A DNA stretch of 23,920 bases, from assembly GCA_046290815.1 (NCBI GenBank), contig JBKBUF010000044.1, positions 1-23,920 on the forward strand, written 5' to 3'. This document shows positions 13,884 to 21,269 of the stretch, piece after piece. The stretch is from JBKBUF01 sp046290815 (GTDB lineage: Bacteria > Bacteroidota > Bacteroidia > Cytophagales > Cytophagaceae). Each line of letters opens with the position of its first letter. Positions within the stretch are counted from its first letter, which is position 1. A program made the position numbers and the translations under genes. The notes under the pieces were generated by a model that was given only the letters and a program-made list of their open reading frames with translations, was not told the DNA's origin and searched no databases.

Positions 13884-14486
13884 ATGTCGAAAACTAGCAT
13901 AACCCTGAATGTTTTATCCATTAATGGGGCAGAGATCACTCCTGAAAATAGAATATTCCTGCTGAGCGCTATAAAAGGCCAGATTATCCCTTCCGGATTA
14001 AATTCTACTTTCAGATACCTCGATGAAGATGTAAAGAGGGTGGACACAATTGTAGTAGAGCAATCAATATCAGCGATCGATGCATTATTGTCCAGTGCAG
14101 AGGCGTCTCCGGTTGAAAAAACAGTAAGAGTTGTATATGATTTTGCTTTACACGGCGGAGCTGTAGGAGATATAGCACTGGATCCAAGTGTTGTTATTCC
14201 TGATAATGCTATCATTACTGAAGTTATTCAGGACATTGTTACTGCTCCTGATTCCGGAACGGACGATGACGGAACAATAAAGCTGAAACTTGCAGTGGAT
14301 GGTGATCTTACGGAGGACGTTACTGCAGATGCAGGTACCGATGGAATAGTAGCCGGAATACCTGATGGAACTGTAGAGAATATGATAAAAACAACTGCAG
14401 CCAGGGTTCCTCAGGTAGAGATTGGAACCAATGACCTTACAGAAGGTAAAATCGTGTACTTTATTAAGTACATTCAGTCCGTATAG
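13884..14486 (+). CDS. Beta-rich phage structural (decoration or fibre-type) protein, 200 aa
   Basis: I chose the ATG at 13884 (MSKTSITLNVLSINGAEITP); the longer frame from 13845 overlaps the promoter. The C-terminal 120 residues are a beta domain widespread in phage structural proteins, with landmarks LHGGAVGDIAL, IPDNAIITEVIQDIVT, GTIKLKLAVDGD and a final AARVPQVEIGTNDLTEG then VYFIKYI. A diverged copy forms the end of the propeller adhesin at 3882. The N-terminal 75 residues are a separate small domain. The gene has its own promoter (D) and terminator, suggesting strong separate expression, as for an abundant virion protein. Its exact place in the particle is unknown. Confidence 0.6.
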   Translation: MSKTSITLNVLSINGAEITPENRIFLLSAIKGQIIPSGLNSTFRYLDEDVKRVDTIVVEQSISAIDALLSSAEASPVEKTVRVVYDFALHGGAVGDIALDPSVVIPDNAIITEVIQDIVTAPDSGTDDDGTIKLKLAVDGDLTEDVTADAGTDGIVAGIPDGTVENMIKTTAARVPQVEIGTNDLTEGKIVYFIKYIQSV

Positions 14487-14507
14487 TTTTTATTTTTTTG
14501 ACCTCAG

Positions 14508-14535
14508 AAAGCCCAGGCCTCCCCTGGGCTTTTTT
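14508..14535 (+). terminator. Strong intrinsic terminator after the beta-rich structural gene
   Basis: AAAGCCCAGG (14508-14517) and CCTGGGCTTT (14523-14532) form a perfect stem with a CCTCC-type loop and six Ts. The first repeat of array 3 starts at its end (14534), the same arrangement as array 2 after the small-RNA terminator. Confidence 0.92.
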
Positions 14536-14630
14536 GCTATCAAAATTTTCTTCCGGAAGCGGCGCCGGCAATGAATTTTGCAATCAAAATCCAAAGCTGC
14601 AGCCTGGCCAGGGCGCAAATATTGCCATCA
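14534..14630 (+). repeat. 44-bp-periodic repeat array 3 (TTGCNATCA x3) with a weaker continuation
   Basis: TTGCTATCA at 14534, TTGCAATCA at 14578 and TTGCCATCA at 14622, exactly 44 bp apart. The first spacer holds TTCCGGA plus GGCGCC, the second CTGCAG and CTGGCC. ATCA continues at 14672, 14717 and 14763 (steps of 45, 45 and 46 bp) without the TTGC part, so the array may extend in decayed form to about 14,770. This accounts for most of the 345-bp gap between 14,486 and the integrase; I see no gene there. Confidence 0.85.
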
Positions 14631-14790
14631 CCAACATTCTTTTAATGAAACTGCCCGGAGGGCATATAAAAATCAAATTGGCCCTGCAGAGATGCAAACA
14701 AAGAGTGCAAAAGTTAATCAGGGTCAATTTGGCCTTATTTATTACCTACGCCTCAGTTCAAAATCATTTTAATTAAAAATTCGCCACTTT

Positions 14791-14828
14791 AAAAAAGCAT
14801 TAGGTAATAAAGGTCGAAATGCACTTTT
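14791..14828 (-). terminator. Probable terminator of the integrase gene
   Basis: On the minus strand AAAAGTGCATT (14828-14818) and AATGCTTTTTT (14801-14791) pair with one bulged base around a 16-base loop, just after the integrase stop. It is a moderate stem with a good T run. Confidence 0.55.
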
Positions 14829-14831
14829 GAA

Positions 14832-15992
14832 CTAAATTTTGGGGCTTTTTTCTTTAAATCGCTTGTTTTCATCCAGTCCGAGGCTTTTTATATAGGTAAG
14901 AAAGCTTTCCCAATCCTCCCAGCCTCCTTGCTGTTTAATTGCATCCAAATCTACTCCAGCTTTGAAGTGCTCACATACTCCAGTATGCTTCCAGGAATAT
15001 AAAGTAAAGTCGGGTCCCAGTTTAAATTCTTCGGTAAGGGTTTTGTGCCGGTCCGAAAAAAAGTTGATCCCTCTTGGTTTTTCTCCAGGCGCTCCTTTTT
15101 TGCCGAATACATAATAAAATTCGGGATAATTCTGAAGGTTCATTTTTTTGAGGTCCGGCAATAAATGAGGACTTATATCAATCATTCTGGATAGCTTGTT
15201 CTTGCTGTTCTCCTTAATAATTCGAATTTTTTCTTTGGTGAAATCAATATCTCTTATTCTTAGAAGCCTTAATTCGTTCCTCCTGGCCAATGTGTAAAAC
15301 ATTGTACGAACGAAAATATAAAGTTGTGGATCATTACTTATAAAATGATTAAGTAGAGACTTAACCTGATCAGGAAGGTATGCCCTGTTTTTTGTAGAGC
15401 TGGTTTTTAACTTTTTATTTTTAGGGACCGGGTTACTGGTAATTTTATCCTTATCTACAAGTAACTGGAAGAGGGTTTTTAGCATTCTCTTCAGCCCGTT
15501 CCTGGTATATTCAGTTCTTTTACACTCCAGGAACTCATAATCATAAAAATCCAGTATTATTTTTTTATTAATTGATGTGATTGGTTCTTTAAGAATAGAA
15601 GGATTTTTTGAGGCAAGGAAATCTGTAAAGGCGGTTTTAACTTGCTTAAACTTTGTAACTGATTTGCAGGTGTTTTTTTTATGCTTGATGGCATAGTCCA
15701 GCGCCTCCTGGACGTTCATTTCTTTCTCCAGCTTTTGAGGTTTTGGTTTGGCCGGCTCTTTGGGTCCAACTACAAACCCATCTTTTAGGGCTTTATTAAT
15801 TTCCCGGATCCTATCATTTGCAAAATCCTCCCTTGTTTTTTCATCCTGGATTGACTTTGGAATAATATCCCGGAACCTTTCAAACTTGCCTTTACTCCCT
15901 GCTTTTGGATTCCAAACATAAAATTCTACATACCAACGGCTTTTCGCAGCCTTGACAAGCCTGGTTCTGTCGATATCATAAGGGAATTTCAT
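14832..15992 (-). CDS. int: Tyrosine recombinase (phage integrase), 386 aa
   Basis: It catalyses site-specific integration and excision of the element. The N-terminal part (about 1-75) is an arm-type DNA-binding region, about 95-185 the core-binding helices, and 205-375 the catalytic domain. Catalytic features: ARRNEL with Arg237, a beta-hairpin Lys around 263-266, YSWKHTG at 332-338, GGW at 356-358 and Tyr367 in FLTYIK. The box II His-x-x-Arg is replaced by Tyr-x-x-Lys followed by His, and the later His by Trp, variants I recall in Bacteroidota phage integrases. It is transcribed away from the tRNA-Ala whose 3' end lies about 100 bp upstream, the normal position beside the attachment site. 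Confidence 0.92.
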   Translation of the reverse strand: MKFPYDIDRTRLVKAAKSRWYVEFYVWNPKAGSKGKFERFRDIIPKSIQDEKTREDFANDRIREINKALKDGFVVGPKEPAKPKPQKLEKEMNVQEALDYAIKHKKNTCKSVTKFKQVKTAFTDFLASKNPSILKEPITSINKKIILDFYDYEFLECKRTEYTRNGLKRMLKTLFQLLVDKDKITSNPVPKNKKLKTSSTKNRAYLPDQVKSLLNHFISNDPQLYIFVRTMFYTLARRNELRLLRIRDIDFTKEKIRIIKENSKNKLSRMIDISPHLLPDLKKMNLQNYPEFYYVFGKKGAPGEKPRGINFFSDRHKTLTEEFKLGPDFTLYSWKHTGVCEHFKAGVDLDAIKQQGGWEDWESFLTYIKSLGLDENKRFKEKSPKI

Positions 15993-16027
15993 TGCCTTTT
16001 CTAATCCTTTTATTACTCCTATAATTA

Positions 16028-16046
16028 TGGCACTAAAGCTGGCACT
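16028..16046. repeat. Direct repeat TGGCACT x2 between integrase start and tRNA
   Basis: TGGCACT at 16028-16034 and 16040-16046, 12 bp apart, lie in the 97-bp gap upstream of the integrase gene next to the attachment site. They could be arm-type integrase or excisionase sites or an operator of int. No second copy set is visible to support this. Confidence 0.3.
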
Positions 16047-16050
16047 GCAT

Positions 16051-16086
16051 AAAAAAACCTCCTTAACTTGTTGAAGTAGAGGAGGT
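16051..16086 (-). terminator. Terminator of the tRNA-Ala gene
   Basis: On the minus strand ACCTCCT (16086-16080) pairs with AGGAGGT (16063-16057), with inner ACTT/AAGT, followed by seven Ts. It begins four bases after the tRNA 3' end. If the tRNA 3' end was rebuilt by integration, this terminator belongs to the element. Confidence 0.85.
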
Positions 16087-16089
16087 GTG

Positions 16090-16163
16090 TGGAGACTACC
16101 GGAGTCGAACCGGTGACCTTTTGCATGCCATGCAAACGCTCTAGCCAGCTGAGCTAAGCCCCC
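16090..16163 (-). tRNA. tRNA-Ala (anticodon GGC), probable integration target
   Basis: The minus strand gives a 74-nt cloverleaf. The acceptor stem GGGGGCT pairs with AGTCTCC and includes G3-U70, the alanine identity pair. The anticodon stem TTTGC/GCAAA encloses the loop ATGGCAT with anticodon GGC. The T arm contains GGTTCGACTCC. The discriminator base is A, and CCA is not encoded. The 3' end faces the integrase and the phage-like element, so the 3' part (about 16090-16120) is the likely att core. A second copy should mark the far left end of the element. Confidence 0.95.
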
Positions 16164-16173
16164 ATTTTGTCCC

Positions 16174-16181
16174 CAAAGATA
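16174..16181 (-). promoter_or_regulatory. -7 box of the tRNA-Ala promoter (TATCTTTG)
   Basis: TATCTTTG on the minus strand matches TAnnTTTG, with its end 10 bp before the first tRNA base, so transcription would start a few bases upstream of the tRNA. No clear -33 TTTG is seen. Confidence 0.6.
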
Positions 16182-16244
16182 TTAAAATTTCAATATGGTA
16201 TAGAAGCTGAAATAAAATAAATTGAATAGGTGCCAGTGCAGGGA

Positions 16245-16784
16245 TTAAATAATTCTTACTGCTTTAATAAATAACGGTCGCCAATAGGGATTGAAAAGAT
16301 TGTCTTCGATCACTCCGGCTTTAGTGGTAGAATGTATAAAAATGATTATCTCATTATTCTTTTTTTCAGTGACTATGCCCACATGAGATATAGTATTTGT
16401 ACCTTTTTTCTCTGCGAAAAAAACCAAATCTCCTGCTTGTAATTCATTAATGGAAACGGTACGACCGGTTTTGCTCATCTCCTGGGAGGTACGTGGCAAT
16501 TGGATGTTGGCTGAATTAAAAGCAGTAATCACCAGCCCCGAACAATCCATTCCAGCCCTGGAGGATCCACCATATTTGTAGCTTGTGCCCAGGTAGGATC
16601 TGGCGGTATTGATTACGGTTGCAGCTTTTTGATTCACATCAGATTTCTTGATGTTATCATTGCCTGTTCCTGGAGATTTGCCTGTTGTCTTTTGGGATTT
16701 GCATGAAGCTAAAAAACAAATGGAAATGGTTAAAAAAAGCGTAGTTAGAACGCAGGATTTAATAACTTTGCGAGTAACAGGCAT
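16245..16784 (-). CDS. NlpC/P60-family lipoprotein (D,L-endopeptidase)
   Basis: This 179-aa chromosomal protein has a lipoprotein signal peptide ending in LASC, with acylated Cys28. A polar linker leads into an NlpC/P60 domain: catalytic Cys81 in MDCSGLV, His134 in SHVGIV and His151 in FIHST as the third residue. Such enzymes cut the D-Glu to diamino-acid bond in peptidoglycan stem peptides and act in the periplasm, here anchored to a membrane, probably the outer. It is transcribed leftwards, divergent from the FAD oxidase gene, with only 50 bp between the start codons. All catalytic residues are present and the length is normal for a small family member. Confidence 0.92.
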   Translation of the reverse strand: MPVTRKVIKSCVLTTLFLTISICFLASCKSQKTTGKSPGTGNDNIKKSDVNQKAATVINTARSYLGTSYKYGGSSRAGMDCSGLVITAFNSANIQLPRTSQEMSKTGRTVSINELQAGDLVFFAEKKGTNTISHVGIVTEKKNNEIIIFIHSTTKAGVIEDNLFNPYWRPLFIKAVRII

Positions 16785-16834
16785 TTTCTTTCAGGGCTTT
16801 TCGTTAAAATTAAAACATATTGTCAATAAATAAA

Positions 16835-18232
16835 ATGAATATTACTGTTGTTTCCGATGAGCATATTCAAATCCTAAACGGAATTGTTGGGGAGAATTAT
16901 GTTTTATGGGATGAAGAAAACAGGTATTCTTATTCACATGACGAAACGGAAGATTTAAGGTTTCTTCCTGATGTGGTTGTTAAGCCTGGAACACCTGAAG
17001 AGATAAGTAAAATTTTAATTTTTGCTAATGAACATAAAATTCCTGTTACGCCAAGAGGAGCCGGAACCGGATTAAGCGGCGGTGCCTTACCGGTAAATAA
17101 AGGTATCCTTCTTTCTATGGAGCGGTTCAATAAGATTCTTGATATAGATGAAAGGAATTTTCAGGCAACGGTAGAGTCAGGTGTAATAACTCAGCTGTTT
17201 CAGGAAAAAGTATTGGAGAAAGGATTGTTTTATCCCCCGGATCCTTCAAGCAGAGGTAGTTGTTTTTTGGGAGGAAATCTCGCGGAATCCTCTGGTGGCC
17301 CAAGAGCTGTAAAATATGGAGTCACCAGAGATTATGTGCTAAACCTTGAAGTAGTATTACCAACCGGCGAAATTATATGGACAGGAGCCAATGTGCTTAA
17401 AAATGCTACAGGTTACAATCTTACTCAATTGATGATAGGTAGTGAAGGTACGCTTGGAATCATCACTAAAATTGTTTTTCGATTAATTCCTGCACCAGGA
17501 AAAGATATTGTAATGCTCGTTCCTTTTCATTCATCCGAAGAAGCCTGCGAGGCAGTTAATGCTATTTTGCATTCCGGTGTCAGGCCGTCTGCTTTAGAAT
17601 TTATGGAAAGAGATGCTATCAACTGGTCCGCTAAATATCTTAATGTAGAGGTTAATCTTCCTGAAAATGTTCAGGCTCATCTCCTGATTGAAGTTGATGG
17701 TAACGATATGAAGCTTTTGCAAAAGGAAGCAGAAATTATCTATGAGGTTGTTAGCAGATATAAAATTGAAGAGCCTTTGTTTGCAGACAGTGCTGATCAG
17801 AAAACAGAATTGTGGAAACTTAGAAGAAATGTCGGCCATGCTGTTAAAGCAAACTCTATTTATAAAGAAGAAGACACAGTGGTTCCGAGAGCAGAATTGC
17901 CAAAACTGATTAAAGCGGTGAAACAAATAGGTAGTAACTATGGATTTCAATCTGTTTGCTACGGGCATGCAGGTGACGGAAACCTTCATATTAATATTAT
18001 CAAAGGTGGCCTTTCAGAAGAAGAGTGGAACAGGAATGTTACTGAAGGTATAAAAGAATTATTTAACTACACTGTTTCACTCGGGGGGACAATATCCGGA
18101 GAGCATGGAATAGGATATGTTCAGCGACCATATATTCATTTAGCGCTCGGGGAAAAACAAATTGAACTAATGAGGGGAATTAAAAAGCTTTTCGATCCCA
18201 ATGGTATCCTCAATCCCAACAAAATTTTTTAG
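16835..18232 (+). CDS. glcD: FAD-linked oxidase, GlcD / D-lactate dehydrogenase type
   Basis: It is 465 aa from the ATG at 16835 (MNITVVSDEH); a TTG at 16820 was rejected. It has the PCMH-type FAD-binding domain with PRGAGTGLSGGALP near residue 73-86 and YPPDPSSRGSCFLGGN around 132-147. The C-terminal FAD-oxidase domain contains GHAGDGNLHIN (about 376-386) and GEHGIGYVQR (about 421-430), both conserved in GlcD and Dld proteins, and ends LFDPNGILNPNKIF. It oxidises a 2-hydroxy acid such as glycolate or D-lactate to the 2-keto acid. Which substrate is used cannot be told from sequence. It lies 5 bp before the asparagine synthase, so the two are probably co-transcribed. Confidence 0.88.
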   Translation: MNITVVSDEHIQILNGIVGENYVLWDEENRYSYSHDETEDLRFLPDVVVKPGTPEEISKILIFANEHKIPVTPRGAGTGLSGGALPVNKGILLSMERFNKILDIDERNFQATVESGVITQLFQEKVLEKGLFYPPDPSSRGSCFLGGNLAESSGGPRAVKYGVTRDYVLNLEVVLPTGEIIWTGANVLKNATGYNLTQLMIGSEGTLGIITKIVFRLIPAPGKDIVMLVPFHSSEEACEAVNAILHSGVRPSALEFMERDAINWSAKYLNVEVNLPENVQAHLLIEVDGNDMKLLQKEAEIIYEVVSRYKIEEPLFADSADQKTELWKLRRNVGHAVKANSIYKEEDTVVPRAELPKLIKAVKQIGSNYGFQSVCYGHAGDGNLHINIIKGGLSEEEWNRNVTEGIKELFNYTVSLGGTISGEHGIGYVQRPYIHLALGEKQIELMRGIKKLFDPNGILNPNKIF

Positions 18233-18237
18233 ACTGT

Positions 18238-20118
18238 ATGTGCGGAATTACCGGTATTTATGCATTTAACCAGATAGGAAGTCTTTACATGATCAATCTT
18301 GTAAAGGCAACTGAAAAGCTTTCAAAACGGGGGCCTGACTGGCAAGGTACATTTGTTGATGATTATGTTGGATTAGGTCATCGTCGGTTGTCAATACTTG
18401 ATACTTCCGGTCGTGGTAACCAACCCATGAAAGATGACTCGGGAAGGTATGTGATAGTGTATAATGGAGAGATTTTTAACTTTAAAGAATTACGGAAAGA
18501 ACTTCAGGAGGCAGGTTTCGAATTTAATTCCGATACAGACACCGAAGTAATACTCAAATTATATATACATTTTGGAAAAAGCTTTCTTAGCAGGTTAGTA
18601 GGATTTTTTGCATTTGCCATTTATGATAAAGAAACCAAAGAGATCTTTTTGGCAAGAGATAGAATGGGTATAAAACCGCTGTTGGTTTATTATGATGATG
18701 ATAAATTTATTTTCGCTTCCGAAATGAAAAGCTTGATGGCATACAATATTCCTAAGAATATTGATTTTGCTTCAATGATGCAGTACCTGCAATTAACCTA
18801 CATACCTGCACCTTCAACTATTTTTGAAAACGTAGTTAAATTACTTCCTGGCCATTGTGTAACGGTAGGAAAGAAAAAAGTGGAAGTTGAACGCTATTAT
18901 CAGGTTAAAGCAAATGAAAGATTTGACGGTGATTATGAGAAGGCAAAACAGCGATTAGTCGAGTTAATGGATGAGTCTGTTAAAATGAGGCTCATGTCAG
19001 ATGTACCTATAGGGGCATTTCTAAGTGGCGGTATTGATTCTTCTATTATAGTCGGATTGGCCTCCAGCTATACTAAAAACCTGAATACATTTTCCATAGG
19101 ATATCGGGATTATCCTTTGTATGATGAGACGAAGTATGCAAAATTTGTGGCAGAAAAATTCAATACCAACCACACGGTGTTTTCACTTTCCGAAAGCGAT
19201 ATTTCAGAACAGATATATTCGGTATTGGAAAATCTTGATGAGCCATTTGCAGATTCCTCTGTTATTCCTCTTTACTATTTGTGTAACAAGACTTCAAAAA
19301 AAGCAAAGGTCGCATTGTCGGGCGATGGAGGAGATGAGCTGTTTGGTGGGTACAACAAACATATGGCAGAGTATAAAATGTATCATGGTTCTTTTCAAAT
19401 AAGTCTACTCAATATTTTAAGTCCCATAATTTCTAATTTGTCACCCTCTAGGTCCACAGCTTTTGGTAATAAAATCAGACAACTTCAGAAATTTACCCGT
19501 GCTTTCGGTTGTTCTCCGAAAGACAGGTATTGGAACTGGGCATGTTTGAACCCCGAAGGACAAAGTCTGCTTGAAAAAAATATTATTTCAACCGGGACAA
19601 ATACATTTCAAAAAAGAAAAGGCGAGCTGCTAAGAACAGTGAGTAATGGAGGGTTAAATGAAACATTATTATCCGATATTAATCTGGTATTGCCAAATGA
19701 TATGCTGCATAAGGTAGACGCTATGTCTATGGCAAATGGACTGGAAGTAAGAGTTCCGTTTCTTGATCACAGAGTAGTTGAATTTGCATTTTCATTGCCT
19801 GAAGAGTATAAACTAAATGGGAAGATGAAGAAAAGGATTGTACAGGATGCATTCAGAGAATTGTTGCCTGAACAATTGTATAACCGGCCAAAGCAGGGTT
19901 TTGAAGTGCCCCTGACAGACATCTTCAGAAGGGAGTTTAAGAATCAGATTTGCAACGAATGGCTGGCTGATGACCTGATTGAGGAACAAGGAATATTTAA
20001 CAGGAATAAGATTTCGCAATTGAAAAACCAGCTTAAGTCAGGTCAATTTTTGGAGCAGGGGGTAATATGGCAACTAATTGTATTTCAATATTGGTATAAA
20101 AAATACCTTAACTTTTAA
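18238..20118 (+). CDS. asnB: Asparagine synthase (glutamine-hydrolysing)
   Basis: The 626-aa protein starts MCGITGIYAF; Cys2 becomes the N-terminal nucleophile of the class II glutaminase domain, with RGPDW near 32, LGHRRLSI and YNGEIFN typical. The synthetase domain has the PP-loop ATP motif SGGIDSS at 263-269 and ALSGDGGDELFGGY further on. It makes asparagine from aspartate using glutamine and ATP. In polysaccharide loci close paralogues amidate uronic acids or other sugar acids. The location next to gmd and fcl makes that second role possible. All catalytic residues are intact, and the length is in the usual range for bacterial AsnB proteins. Confidence 0.92.
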   Translation: MCGITGIYAFNQIGSLYMINLVKATEKLSKRGPDWQGTFVDDYVGLGHRRLSILDTSGRGNQPMKDDSGRYVIVYNGEIFNFKELRKELQEAGFEFNSDTDTEVILKLYIHFGKSFLSRLVGFFAFAIYDKETKEIFLARDRMGIKPLLVYYDDDKFIFASEMKSLMAYNIPKNIDFASMMQYLQLTYIPAPSTIFENVVKLLPGHCVTVGKKKVEVERYYQVKANERFDGDYEKAKQRLVELMDESVKMRLMSDVPIGAFLSGGIDSSIIVGLASSYTKNLNTFSIGYRDYPLYDETKYAKFVAEKFNTNHTVFSLSESDISEQIYSVLENLDEPFADSSVIPLYYLCNKTSKKAKVALSGDGGDELFGGYNKHMAEYKMYHGSFQISLLNILSPIISNLSPSRSTAFGNKIRQLQKFTRAFGCSPKDRYWNWACLNPEGQSLLEKNIISTGTNTFQKRKGELLRTVSNGGLNETLLSDINLVLPNDMLHKVDAMSMANGLEVRVPFLDHRVVEFAFSLPEEYKLNGKMKKRIVQDAFRELLPEQLYNRPKQGFEVPLTDIFRREFKNQICNEWLADDLIEEQGIFNRNKISQLKNQLKSGQFLEQGVIWQLIVFQYWYKKYLNF

Positions 20119-20129
20119 CATATTATATT

Positions 20130-20137
20130 TATTTTTG
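20130..20137 (+). promoter_or_regulatory. Possible internal promoter -7 box (TATTTTTG) before gmd
   Basis: TATTTTTG lies 18 bp before the gmd start codon in the 37-bp gap after asnB and matches TAnnTTTG. No TTTG is clear at the right distance upstream, so this is a weak call. Confidence 0.35.
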
Positions 20138-20155
20138 AGGATTAATAAAATCAGA

Positions 20156-21268
20156 ATGAAAAAAGCACTTATTACAGGAATTACCGGGCAGGACGGCGCT
20201 TATCTTGCAGAATTATTGTTAAGCAAAGGTTATGAAGTTCATGGAATCAAAAGGAGGACTTCTTTATTCAACACCGACAGGATCGATCATTTATATATGG
20301 ATCCGCATGAGAAGAATGTAAATTTCAAACTTCATTATGGCGATTTAACTGATTCTACAAATATTATCAGAGTTATTCAGGAGGTTCAACCGGACGAAAT
20401 TTACAATCTTGGGGCCATGTCGCATGTAAAGGTAAGCTTCGATACTCCCGAATATACAGCTAATGTTGATGCTATAGGAACACTAAGGATACTTGAAGCA
20501 GTAAGGTTGCTAGGATTAATAGAAAAAACAAAAATCTATCAGGCTTCTACTTCGGAATTGTATGGTCTTGTACAGGAGGTTCCTCAAAGTGAAAAGACTC
20601 CATTTTATCCCAGATCCCCGTATGCAGTAGCCAAGCTATATGCTTATTGGATAACAGTAAACTACAGAGAAGCCTATGGAATGTATGCAGTAAACGGAAT
20701 TCTTTTTAATCATGAATCGCCACTGAGAGGTGAAACCTTTGTGACCAGAAAAATTACCAGAGGTGTTGCCAGAATTGCATTAGGTCTGCAGGATAAACTT
20801 TATCTGGGAAATCTTGATGCTAAAAGAGACTGGGGGCATGCAAAGGATTATGTTGAAGCGATGTATCTGATGCTTCAGCAAACTAAACCGGAAGATTTTG
20901 TTATTGCTACAGGTACTACCACAAAGGTGAGAGATTTTGTAATAATGGCGTTTAGAGAAGTGGGTATTGAACTGGAGTTTAAAGGCAAAGGTGAGAAAGA
21001 AGTGGCTAAAGTTAAGTCATGCAGCAAACCTGAATTCCAAATCAAGAAGGGTACTGAGGTAGTCTGCGTTGACAAAGCATATTTCCGTCCTACCGAGGTT
21101 GAGTTGCTTATCGGAGATCCTGCCAAAGCTAAACGTAAGTTGAAATGGAAGCCTAAATATGATTTGAAGGCATTGGTTAAAGAAATGATGGCAAGTGATG
21201 TCGAACTTTTTAAAAGGGATGAGTATTTAAAAACCGGCGGACATCAGATATTTAATTATTACGAATAG
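20156..21268 (+). CDS. gmd: GDP-mannose 4,6-dehydratase
   Basis: Using the ATG at 20156 (MKKALITGITGQDGAYLAEL) the protein is 370 aa, matching known Gmd proteins; the longer frame from 20078 would overlap asnB. The NAD(P)-binding motif TGITGQDG is at 7-14. STSELYG and YPRSPYAVAKLYAYW carry the catalytic Thr/Glu and the Tyr-x-x-x-Lys pair, and FNHESPLRGETFVTRKI is a Gmd signature. It converts GDP-D-mannose to GDP-4-keto-6-deoxymannose, the first step of GDP-L-fucose synthesis in the cytoplasm. The next gene provides the second step one base later. Confidence 0.97.
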   Translation: MKKALITGITGQDGAYLAELLLSKGYEVHGIKRRTSLFNTDRIDHLYMDPHEKNVNFKLHYGDLTDSTNIIRVIQEVQPDEIYNLGAMSHVKVSFDTPEYTANVDAIGTLRILEAVRLLGLIEKTKIYQASTSELYGLVQEVPQSEKTPFYPRSPYAVAKLYAYWITVNYREAYGMYAVNGILFNHESPLRGETFVTRKITRGVARIALGLQDKLYLGNLDAKRDWGHAKDYVEAMYLMLQQTKPEDFVIATGTTTKVRDFVIMAFREVGIELEFKGKGEKEVAKVKSCSKPEFQIKKGTEVVCVDKAYFRPTEVELLIGDPAKAKRKLKWKPKYDLKALVKEMMASDVELFKRDEYLKTGGHQIFNYYE

Positions 21269-21269
21269 A

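Larger units (their letters stand above)
1..16089. mobile_element. Integrated phage-like element (prophage), left end outside the window
   Basis: A tyrosine integrase (14832-15992, minus) lies next to the 3' end of a tRNA-Ala gene. Everything to its left consists of phage-type genes: wall-degrading enzymes, receptor-binding proteins, holins, a spanin-like protein, a polyvalent ATPase protein and a beta-rich structural protein. The genes right of the tRNA are ordinary chromosomal genes, so the border is near 16,090. No terminase, portal, capsid or tail-tube gene is visible; these must lie left of position 1 or be absent. The second copy of the tRNA 3' end (the other att site) should mark the far border and is not in the window. 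Whether the element is active is unknown. A poly-T frame break at 2898 and a start-less gene near 8234 could be decay or assembly errors. Confidence 0.85.

Noticed and set aside
8139..14630. Arrays with constant spacing as possible CRISPR
   Set aside because: The repeated part is only 9 bp, there are three units per array, the spacers resemble each other between arrays and no cas gene is present.
14498..14776. ORFs of 92 and 64 codons between the structural gene and the integrase
   Set aside because: They run through the terminator hairpin and repeat array 3, have unlikely composition and overlap one another.
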